Of a DNA stretch of 64,000 nt, positions 14,201 through 26,200 are shown in pieces. Position numbers and translations under genes: made by a program. Numbering within the stretch: the stretch's first letter is position 1; every line of letters starts with the position of its first letter. Where the stretch lies: NCBI RefSeq assembly GCF_964199755.1, contig NC_133903.1, positions 749,001 to 813,000 of the forward strand. Direction: 5' to 3'. The stretch is from Larus michahellis. Its lineage: Eukaryota > Chordata > Aves > Charadriiformes > Laridae. Below the pieces are notes generated by a model, which was not told where the DNA came from, made no database searches, and worked only from the letters and a program-made list of their open reading frames with translations.

Positions 14201-17200
14201 GGTGGAGACGGAATAGCTGTAGCTGCTTGCGTGTACTGTAGAATCTATTCATGTGTTAAAAAATTAAAGTGAAGTTGTTTTACATAGGAGTAGTGTCTGC
14301 TTTTAAGTAGGCTGTCCCATTGCTTCTTATTTCATTAAGTGTAACCCAGGCTCGTGACTGTCCAGTCAGTCACCTCAGCTGTCGCTGCACTGTTAGATTT
14401 AATGCACCACACGGACATCTGCTGCTGGAACTAAGAGGACTGTGAATTGCCATGTCCATTAACCCTGTAAAGGAGGAATGAGATGCTTCAGTTAGAGCTC
14501 CATATGTACATGAGCAGCAGAGGAACAGGAAGTTTAGGGCTCCTCAGTCTTTTCTGGACACAGGGCGCTTTTTGGCCAGTACAAAGACTGCCTTGTCTGG
14601 GCAGCCTCAGGACCTCCCTTCGGTCTCCTGCCTGGCCCAAGGTGTGGGCAGACAGTGGACATGGACAGCTGGACCCCAGAATGTTACGCTGGTGAAGCAA
14701 GTTGTGGTGTAATTGTTGTGCAGTCTCAATGCAAAAATACCCTCTGACGTAATTTGCTAAACTTAGAAAGTCTGTATTTTAAATACAAAAATATAGGAGT
14801 GCTAGCTTAAAAGTCCAGCTGTGAAAGCGGGAACATTAATGGGATGAGAAACTTGTTTTCTTCCCTTGCTTGGATTCACTTACTATAGTCTTGCTTTTCC
14901 TGAATGTTTGACAACTTTCAGTTATTTTCCCTCCATTTTGAAGCTGTTCTCTTTTTAGTAATTTATGGAGTGCTTCTGTGGCCTCATTAATTCTGTGTCC
15001 GTTGCTCAGCATTGCTTAGGTTCAGTAAAACTGCTCTGACTGGCGTGGGGGGTGTCGCGGTGCTGTTGGTATCTAAAGCTCTGGTGAGTTGGCCGGGGCT
15101 GAGAGCCTGGCTCTGCTCTCTCCCTTCCATCCCGTGGCAAATTCCAGACGGTCTGCTCTGATGATCTGGAGTGCTTGAAAACTCATCTCATTTAAAAACA
15201 GAAGCTTATCAAGCTCTGTGTTTTAACGGAAAGTATTATTGTATAACTGTTAGGTTTTATGTGTCAGTATGATCTGGAATGTTAATTAATAAATGATTTG
15301 ATTAAAACCTCTTAAAAGGACAATACCATATGCCTTAGATGACTTCTGTAAGAATCTTTATGGAGACTGGAAACTTCAGGAGATTTTTTTATTAAGAACA
15401 AATGTGGTTAACAAGTGATGTGGTTAGTTGGTTCTTCATTACATATTTTTCAGATTCAACCGACGTTCAATGCTGATAAGTATTTTCAACTTCTTTTACA
15501 GGGTGACTTAAAAACGTATATCTGCAATGAGCAGGAACACGTGAAAGGAGATTCACAAATAATGCTGCTACAGAGAATGGCCTGCGAGATTGCTGCTGGG
15601 CTTGCCGTAATGCATAAACATAACTTTGTGCATAGGTATGCTTTCCAGATCAATTGCTTTCAGTTGTGATGCACTCTAGAATCCATGTAGGTGTTTTCAG
15701 TAAAATCAACATGTATTGAAGATTGTGTTTTAATGAATTTCTGTCTAACTTACATATCCTAAGTCATGAAGGTGTGATGCTTATGACGATGCTAATTTAG
15801 CTGCAGTGGTGTGGTGTTACAGCTCCCACCTGGCTGAAAGCCGATCGCCACCTCCGTAGGTTTGCAGCCCATAGAACACAACCTGCTGCTAAGCCAGCCC
15901 AGAAGAGGTAGTTGTTTCATTCGTTCTCGGCTGGTTAAATTTGTTTTGTTTATGGGGGTGAGGGATGTTAGAATGAATCTTACCTGCCATGTATTTCTTA
16001 TAAGCTGTAGCAATTTAGAACTTCTGTTTGGTAATCTGGTACCTGTGTTACTAAAAATGGAAAAAAAACCAAACTAAAAATGTTGCCTTTCTAATGCGGT
16101 AAGGGAGAAGCTGACTTTAAATGAAAAATTGGACTGAAGTAGATGTTCTCTCACTGCCTTAGTGTTCATGTAACCTTTTGATCTTCAGTAATGGAGGTAG
16201 TCAGATTTAGAAGAAATCATAATGGGAGAACAATTTGGTTTTAATCAGGAGGGAAAAATGCTAGATTTCTTTAATGCAGCAGAATAAGGAAAGAAAGGCG
16301 ATAATAAAAGGCTGGGGGGAAAATGTATTTGTGAAACTAATTGCTCAGAAATATGCCAAAGTTAATTTTTTTAGCTTTAAATGAAAAGGTGTTAAGGGCC
16401 TGGAAGACATCGACCTTAGACTTGTAATGACTGAAATATTCGAGTACTTGCTGCCCAGACATGGCTTACCTGGTGGAACCGTGGGTATCACAAGGCAGTT
16501 TATCTTGGGTTCATGTTGCGCCAGCCTGTTCTTTGCTGTAGAAACAGCGCTTGCATCAGTATCCTTTTCAGCAAGTTTGGAACTTGTGCTAGAGCTTATC
16601 AATGGGGGTCTTGCTGCTTAGAGAAAGCAGAGACCTTGTGTTCGGGGAGAAGGGAAATGAGGTCTTAAAAGGTGCTGGTGTAAAACAGCAGCAAGGCCCT
16701 GAGAGCCCCCAGAGCCCAGACTCGGCTGGTGGCTGGTGGGCAGAGCTATTCTTTTAACCTCTTTAACAGTTTCAGGTGACTTGAAGGTGGTACCAGTTGT
16801 ACCTGTCTGAGTGATCACTGCTTCTTGTGTTGCAGCAGCGTGGCTCTGTAGGTATTAAATGTAACAGTATGTTTTCAGTGAAGTACAGTTAAACTTGATA
16901 AATAATTGTTCTGTGGATCTGCAGGATTCTCGTTGTAAATGTTTACTTCTAGCAACACTATCCTGATGCTGTCAGAGTAAGTGGTAAAGCTCCAGCATCA
17001 GTGATTTTGTTGTTAGTGGTAAATTCAAGCAGCCAAAATTTTATTTTCTCTTCCAGGATATTTGTTTAGATAGTATAGAACAAGTTGGAAAGCTTTAGGG
17101 CATACTTGAGAGTTACAAATGTGTTTCTGACCTGTGTAGTTCAATGACTGGAAAGGAAAATGTTATCTTCCTTCTTCAAAGTAGGGAAACTGTGTGGCTT

Positions 17201-20200
17201 TCGGAGTGTTTGCAGTTCAGAGACTCTTTTCAAGCCAGGCAGAAGCAACGGTAGAGTTCTTCCGGCGCACTTAATTGCCTGGTACCCTTCTGTGACACTG
17301 AGAAGCAAAATATTTGAGCACTTGGTCTGCAGAGCTCTTTGCTGTCCCAGCTGCTGCTCTGTAGTAAGCACGCAGCTTCATTAAACTTGCAGAAATTTCT
17401 GAGTTTGCGCAGTGGGTTTTCTAAAACAGCTTCGTGGTTTGGTCTCATTATTTATTTGTTTGCTTTTTCAGCGACTTGGCCTTACGGAATTGCTTTCTTA
17501 CGTCTGATTTAAATGTCAAAGTAGGAGATTATGGTATAGGATTCAGTAGATACAAGGTAAGTTAATCTAGTCACATGCCACTTTTTTAAAAGGATTTGGG
17601 GCCTAAGGTTATAACAAGCATACTTTAGAGTTATAAACTGATACCAGGTTGTCCTTGAATAATGGACTTCCCAAGTATAACTGGCAAATAACCATAGCAA
17701 GCTCATGCAACAGAATAGATGATCTTTCTAGAGATGAGAGGAGTTTATGCTTGTAGAGGGAAGCTTCTGGCTAAATCTGTCTTCTTTAGATCCTATTTAC
17801 AGTAGTCCTAAGATATGCATAAATTAATTTTCATGTTTTAAGAAAGGAAAAATTCAAACAAATTTCTTAATGAAAATGTTTGAAGTATTTAAATCTATCA
17901 AGAAAATGAAAGATTCAAGGTATTAATTAAAAATGTTTTCTGATGCCAAACCTTAAACAAGAAGTTGCCATTCAGTTTTTCTACTCCGCAGTGAACGCCT
18001 TTCCTCTGTAGCATTATTCTCTGCTACTTGGGGAAAATGGGATGAATTTTCTTTAATTCTAATTTTTTGCATAGGGGCCCTGTAAAACCATATTAAGGAA
18101 AGGACTGTCAACTTCTGGAAGGTGATCCAATGTTTGTTCAGTCTTTTTCTGTTTGTTGTTTTTTTTCTTATCAATAATTTAGGAAGATTATATTGAGACA
18201 GATGAGAAGAAACTTGTTCCTCTCCGATGGACTGCACCTGAGTTAGTAACAAGTTTTCAAGACAGACTGTTATCAGCAGAGCAAAATAAATACAGTAACA
18301 TATGGTATGTAGTAGGCTTTAAAATAATTTCAGTGAGAGATTTGTGAACATATTTTCAAGTGTTACACGAAGGAGTAAGTATTTATAATCATATTGAATA
18401 TTGGCCTGATGCACCGCTTTTTTATTTCATCAGATGTACAGTAGGTTAATCTCTACAAACCTGAAACTGTGTCTTGCTTTGAAAAGATGCTTAGAAATCT
18501 GTTGGGAGAACACTTAGATTAATTAAAAGTGTTTAGCAGAAGAATGGGTGTTTATACTTGTCCTGGTTTGGGGCCCAAACCACAACAATACTAATAAAAG
18601 CAATTACTGTATATTTGCCAAATGCCTTCAAATGTTTATAAATGAAGGAAATAGTAAATAATTTTTCCCATAATATAATAGCTGTGGATGACATAAAAGG
18701 TTGATCCCACTAGATCCCAATTAAGTTCCCTGGGTAGAAGAGTAGCATCTTCATTTCTTGCTGCAGCGTTTGAGGGCTGCGATTAACTGTTCCTCTCGGC
18801 TACCAAAGAGCTTACAGACAAAGGCTGCTGAAAATCCTGGTGATTCAGCTTTTTTGAAATCACCAAGTTCCGCTTCAGTTCTCAAGTCCTAAGAAATTTG
18901 GGTAATAGAAATTGGGGCTTAGGCTAACATTTCTGGAAGCATTCTAGTTAAATTCCTGCTTTTATATTTTAAGGATATTAAATAGTAAACTAGGTTTTAT
19001 TTGCTAATTTAAAGGTACGGTTGCAGGAAGCGAGTGGGATAGATAGAAATTATCTAAATACTGATTTCCTTTTCCTGATTTCATCTTTCAAGCAGGCTTC
19101 CTCAGATCATACTGTTCATGTCAACGAGAAGCGGCTGGGGTCTTAAGGCTTCCAACTTGAATTTTAGTGCCTTTTATACAGAGCTGCTTTGAATGGGTTT
19201 GAACTAGATGACTTCCAAAGACCCATTCCAATCTAAATTATTCTGCAGTAATACATGCGGAGTCAGTTACTTTGCAAGGAAGGGTTGCCCAACGATGAGC
19301 ATCAGCTCTAATAACTGAAAATGTGATGACTGTTGGACGCAGTATGCATACAGCACTAAGTGAAAGAGCTGACTTCTGACTACTGCAGCTTAAAAATAAG
19401 TAATTTGTGAAAACTCAACCAAAGATAAGTTCTCTAGCAGTTTGACCCATAACTGCAATTTCTGTTGAAAGCTTTTCCTGCTGTTGGACTAACCATAAGG
19501 TTTATTCATCTTCTCTAAATAAGCAATTTCTATTTTTTTAATATGTGGTGCTTTCCTCCATAGCTCAAGCATTTGAGGCCTCTTGCGTTTTGTTGCCTGC
19601 ATTGTCATTGCCTTCAAGCAACTTTATTCTTGAGGCTTCTAGTGTTCTGTCAGATAAAATGAGCTAACAGGTTCTGAAGTTTTTATAGAGCCAATGGGAG
19701 ACCGATATTTGTTTCTTCTTGCCAGTTGTGCTTTGCATAATCCTTACTTTCTTAGAAAAGCAGCTTCTTAGAATGCAGAGTCCTTTGCTGCTCTCTTTCA
19801 GGTCCCTGGGTGTCACGTTATGGGAGCTGTTCGAGAATGCTGCTCGGCCTTACTCAGACTTTTCTGACAGGGAAGTCCTGACACATGTCATAAAGGAGAA
19901 GCAGGTTAAACTCTTCAAGCCACGTCTGGAACAGCCATACTCTGATAGATGGTAAACTTTAAATGTTTTTATTTGTTCTTAAAGCTGCTGAAGAAGTTTC
20001 TCGCATTACTCAGTTCTCTTGAATATGTTGAAATTGCTACATGGAATCATGCTCCTGGCAAAGAAGCCCTAGATAAAAGTAAAAGGAGTTGCTGTATGTG
20101 GGAATTCCTGCCAGTGATATTAATTGTTACTCTTTAGCTTGTTAGATATTTGAATTTTAAAAATTCCTTTTCGGTGTGAAACTTATTGAAACATGCTTTT

Positions 20201-23200
20201 TATTTGTATAGGTATGAAGTTCTGCAGTTCTGCTGGCTACCTCCAGAGAAGAGACCAACAGCAGAAGAAGTGCATAGACTTTTAACTTACCTTCGCATGC
20301 AAAGCCAAAGGGACTCGGAGATTGATTTTGAGCAGCAGTGGAATGCTCTTAAACCAAACACCTCAAATAGAGAAACAAACAGCTCTGCATTTCCAATCTT
20401 AGATCACTTCACAGGAGATAGACTTGGCCATGAGATGGAGGAAGTTCTTACTGTAACTGAAACAAGCCAGGGTCTCAGCTTTGAGTATATCTGGGAGGCA
20501 GCTAAACACGATCATTTTGATGAGTGTGGTCATGTGAATCCTGATGAAGCAATGACATACACGAGTATATTCTTTCCAGTGGAGGTTTTTGAGAGGTCAC
20601 TGTCAGAGCAGGGATCGGGAGCACAGGATGGAAGCGGTCAAGAAGCATCACTTGCTGTCCCTGGGGTGTTACCCGTGTTTGATGCACACAAGCTTTCTGT
20701 TGGAAATGACTACTATATCCAGTTAGAGGAAAAAGGAAGTGGCTGCAGCATGAATTTTGATAACCAATCAGTTGTACTAACCACAGAAGTTGATCGTCAA
20801 GAAGCTGTACAAGAAAAAAGTTCTCATTTCGCAGTTCTCAGGGATCTTGATGTTGAAGAATCTAGCACTGATGGGGACTTCTTCCACTATAATACAGATC
20901 CTAAAGAGGAATTTTTGCCTGCTACTAATAGTCCAGAAAGTCCTTTCCAGAATATCTTTAATGACACTGACAGATCAGAAGAATTGACAAACAGAAAAAT
21001 CCTTGGTTTTGCTGAAACAAGCGATATTCCTAAAGACTTTAAACCAGTTGTTTTAAACTCAAACACAGATGCTAGAAAGGCAGTAGGCCTTTCTGAGAAG
21101 GAGCATAGTAGTCATGCTTCTGAAAATGAAACAGTTTCCTTATGTGAAAATATTTCTAACCAGTCTGACTTGGTAACTTTAGAAGAACTTTCTGATAACT
21201 TTTTATTTCTTCAAGAGAAAAACTTGTTAACAGGGTTATTGTCTAACAAAACCAACAGTGATTTTGGGCAAAACCCAGATGTTCTAAAAAGTGTATTAGA
21301 AACCTCAAATAGAAACTCTGTAGAGCCTGAGCCTGTGTTGGCTGAAAATGCACAGGTCTTTTCTTTAATCCATGAAAGTCTTAAAACAGTGAAAGATGAA
21401 AATTTTAACCCAGTGACAATGAATAAAGATCCGAATTCTCAGTCTCAGGCTACTGTAGAGATGCAGGCATCCTCTAGTCCATCTGCAGCACATAAGTCAT
21501 GTGATAAACATGCAAATCTTTGTTATTTGAAGGACGAGGGAAAACTTTTAAATGTGGAGGTCAACGAAGTCGCGTCCTGTAACGTTGATGATCTCTGTCA
21601 AGAAGAGCTGTCCACTAATGCCAAAAATAACAATATTGGAAACAATCCACGTTACGGTTTTGCTGTTGAAACAGCAGAGAGTGATGCACAAGTGAAACAG
21701 GGAATGCTTTTCAAATCTGATGAAAGAGCTTTTAGTAGAGAAGAATGTCGTGATCAGGAAGATATGAAAAGAAACTTGCAAGATAAGCCTCCCATATTAA
21801 AAAAAGATGAATGTTTATTGGAGGAAAAACAAGAAACATCAAACAATTTTGAGAACTTTAAAGATGTTCCAGAAGAGGTGACCTTAATTTCTGTAGCTAC
21901 TTCAGATTGTACAAGTCAGGATAGTCTTCTGGAAGACAGCCCGTCTCCTATACAGACTGTAGAACAAGCCTTAGAGACACCCGATTCTTTGGATTCTTTA
22001 GATGTAAATGAGGTTTTAGAATCTTTCCAGGCTCAAAGTCCTCAGAAACTTCTGCCACCTGATAAACCTGCTGACAGTGGCTATGAAACAGAGAACCTGG
22101 AATCTCCAGAGTGGACTTCCCATATCACTGTTGAGGATGCTTCTAGTGTAGATGCTGCTCGCTGTGTCGTCAGCGAGAGCAATGTCAGTGCTTTACCCTC
22201 TAATCCAGTCATAATTGTTTCAGAAGCAGCAGCTTGTTTAGATGCAGCGAACAGCAATTTTGAAGTAACCCCAAAGGTTTTTCTGGGTGGAAGTCAGAAC
22301 TCGTATAGAGACTCTGCCTATTTCTCTGATAACGATTCTGAGCCAGATAAAAAACCAGAAGAGACTGTAAATCTGTCAAAAGAGACTGCGTGTGTTGTCT
22401 CTTCAAATGGAAGAGAGAATAATACTGAAGAGGATTACAGTTTTGAAGAGACACAGCAAAAGTGTGATGTAAGGAATTACCAGGATATCAATAATCAAAA
22501 TGCAAAACCAGAACTAAATGACAACTTTGAGATGCAAGAGATAGAGGTAAGGATGCAGGGGTGTCCTGATGAGTGGGCTGAGGCAGCTCTGAATTCTCTG
22601 CAAATATCGATGGAAAGTAACCTAAGGGATGAAGTGAAAGTGTCTGAGACTTCCCATAAAACCGTCTCTTGTGTTGGCACTAATACTTCAGAACTGCTTT
22701 CACACAGAGACTTAAAGTCTGTGCATAACATACATGGTCCTTTAGATGTGAGCAGCAGTGAGAAGTCCTTCTATCACGTTGAAGGACAAAAACTGAAAGA
22801 GCCGGATATTGAAGGTAAATACCTCGGCAAACTGGATGTTTCTGGAATGCTTGATTTAGAAGATGGTGATGATGCAGATGAGGAAGATGAAAACAGTGAT
22901 TCTGAGGATGACATGAGGACTTTCCATATGCATAGTCTGAGTTCTGACAGTGAAGATGAAACTGTTCATCAAGTACCTGAGATACTTACTGACAAGGATG
23001 ATGGAAAACATCTGAGAAGCTTGTTGAAACTTTCAAAACCTCTTGATGAAAGGCAACATGAGCGTTGGAAAAATGAGAAAAAGGCTGTAACGTTCTTTGA
23101 TGATGTGACAGTCTATTTGTTTGATCAGGTATCCTTTTTTTTTTTTAATTCCTAATTAAAGTTTTTGTTGGTTTGGGGTTTTTTAAACAAGATGCGGTAG

Positions 23201-26200
23201 ACTAGCTTAATATTTGTGGACACATTGTTACAAGCTCACCTTTCACGTCTTGGAGGGTTGGATCTAGTTTGTGATGTGGGTTATTTTTTCTTTACAAAGA
23301 AAAACCTTTCTAGGTGCAGTTGTGTGCTGCTGGTAGAATGGCAGCGCTGATGTGAAGTGAAGGAGGGTTTTGCTTCGGGCAGGATTGGCTGCCAAACCCT
23401 GAGTCTCCATTGCTTTTGGACCCTTGGCTGCATGTGCTGAATGAAACGTGGGTTTAGTGATGTCTTTCTGATTTTCATAAGCTGTATTTCATTTGAATAT
23501 GTGAGACAGCATCATCATGGACCAGATTTGATTAATTTATTTTACCAGAATGCTGCTGTAACTATATAGAAGTGGTTTATCTGTTTAATGAGTTTGAGGA
23601 CTTTGATTTCAAGTTCAAATGCCTTTATGAAAAGAAAAGGAAAAAAACCCCAAACAATAAAAACCCAAACATAAACACCCCCCCCAAACCACACCCTGAT
23701 GCTGAGTCTTGCACTACTTAGCATTAAGGCAAATTTAACTTAGACCATAACCAAAGATGAGAACGGTATTTAGATGGTAATGCTGCTTTTTATTAATCCA
23801 ATGTGATTCAAGTGATCCAGGTTCAGGGAAATGCTGATCTGTACAATATACACAATTCAAGGTTACCTTTGTTTCCCTGCCTGCTTTATCAAATTTTAAC
23901 TTCTGTAACTTGATACAGAGGGGATTTGTATTTTAACATTATGGCAACTAAACTAGTATAGTGAGTTTAAAAGAACAGTCACATTGTCAAACTTTGGAAG
24001 TGTTGCTTGTGATGACGCACATAAATATTCAAGATAATTGTGTTTTGGAATAGAAAACATAGGTGATATACTTGTGTTCAGACAGTCTGTAGAATAGCGA
24101 TTCTTTTGTCAGAGGGGAAGGAAAAAATTAGCTGTGTTTAAATTGCCCTTATTGTTGAACTCGTTACTTATTATTACAGTAACTGATAAAATGTTGGCTG
24201 CTTCAAATACCGGTCATACAAAGTCTGTTTTTATCCTGGAGCATGATTAAGGGGTAAAAAAAAAAAAAAGTTGGGAGATGGGATAAGGCTTTATTAAATA
24301 GAAAAAAAAAAAAAACAAACCAAAACAAAAAACCCTACCTTTGTCAGGCTGATAAGGGAACTGTTTTCAGTTGGAAGATGTTTTAGCTTTGTTCCTAGAA
24401 ATATGAAACCTTTTTATATCATAAGTAATATTTAAATAGTAATTTCCTGCACGCATGTTAGCATAGGCTTGATACCACTTTCTTTAGAAATAGAAGTACA
24501 TGCATAAACTTCACCTGTAACTTGAAGTTTTGTTGTGTGGTAATAACTGAAGAGCTCACAGACCATTCCGTTCCACAGTGGGCTGGGTGGCGGGGCTGGG
24601 GGGTGTATTTTTGGAGTGCTGTAGGCACCTATAGGCACGGAGACGCTGTGTGTACAAGAGTTACAGAAGTTTTGTTGTTTGCCTTAGGAAATGCCGACTA
24701 AGGAGCTGGGAAACCGTGCAGCAGACTTGAACGGTGAAGACTCTCGCAGCGCTCCTGTTCCATCTTCGAGTTTTAGTTACTTAAACAGATTTGCAAATTC
24801 AGAAAGCTCAACAGATGAAGAAGGTACTGGAACATATTTATACATAGCAGGGGCTGAGACTGTCTTATGCATAGTTTTTGATGAAATGTCATTTAAATTC
24901 TGCATGATCTGTAAATTCACTCTACCGTACCGACTTCAGTTTTGCATCCTAAGCATACCCTTCAGCAAGGCCGCGGTACTAGTGTTACTGGTTGCCAAGG
25001 CCTGTGGTGTCATCCTGGTTGGGTTTACATTGATGTGTCTCGGGTGCCTTCAGAGGCATCCCAGCTACAGGCCACAAATCTTGGTCATCCCCAGGGCTAG
25101 AACAGAAAAGCTACGAGTTTTGGGTTAATGCAGTATTCCAGGGGTTTGCCTTTAAAACTGCATATGGATTTACACTCCTGTAAATTGTCTCTGGTTTCTT
25201 TTTTTTTTTTTTCCCAAGGTGGGGGTTTTGAATGGGATGATGACTTCTCTTCTCCAGAGCCATCCTTTATATCGAAGGCAGCTAATAGTCTTATTAGTTC
25301 TAAAGCACCTCTTCAGTCATCAAAGTACTTCTCTCCACCTCCTCCTTCTCGGACACTCGATCAGAACTGGTCACACTCATCCCCTTATTCCAGATTTTCT
25401 ATCTCTCCCGCAAACATGGCAAGCTTTTCTCTTACGCATCTTACAGATTCAGATATAGAGCAAGGAGGTAAGTGATTTAGTTATAGTAATTATTTTAAAA
25501 CTACAAATTAAAAACTTGATGCAAAGATACAAGTAGTAGATATGAGAAATCTTGTTGTATTTTAAATGCTTGATTTAGAAATGCATTTTTAACACTATAA
25601 AATTTGTGTCTGGTCTTGTATTTCAGTTAAGACATAGCTTTTTGTTTAGATTGAGATTATTTGCATCCAAGTTGCTACAAATTTGCGGCTGGATGTGCTA
25701 TGGAACGCTCACAGGACAAGCTCATGATTTTTCTGTTTAAAAACCTGGTGCTATATTTACGTGAATGAAATCTATGTAGTCCTGAAGCACTTCTTTGTAG
25801 CTGCCATGCTGTGGCACTTGAATAATTCTCATTGTTACGCTGTCATAAGTCACAATTTTATTTTGTCATTGCACAAGGTAAGGATTCTAGGAACATAATG
25901 CTTCTGCCATTGTTGTCTAAGATTATTTTACAGTTCAGTTTCTTTTATATTGCTGTTTAAAAGTGCATTCTTGACATTCTCTCAGGAGTTGCAGCACGTG
26001 TTCTGGAGCTGTGAGCGGGATAGTTTCTGTTAGGAGGCCAAACAATCTGTTTGTAGCGATCCTGAGTACTAGCAGTATTTATTAACAAAAGCTTTCTTGT
26101 CTGTAACAAAAAGCTTTTTTTTCTAAGCTTTGATATGTTTTTGAGGGTTAAGAGAAGCAAAACTAAGCAGACTTTAATCCGTTCCACACATTATTAATCT

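Noticed and set aside
16345..16621. Overlapping frames in LMTK2 intron 7
   Set aside because: No recognisable protein, no splice context, and nothing to separate it from chance.
18557..18600. Sequence tgtcctggttt, resembling the 5' edge of a common avian LTR element
   Set aside because: The likeness stops after about a dozen bases, and no LTR body, polyadenylation signal or matching end was found.
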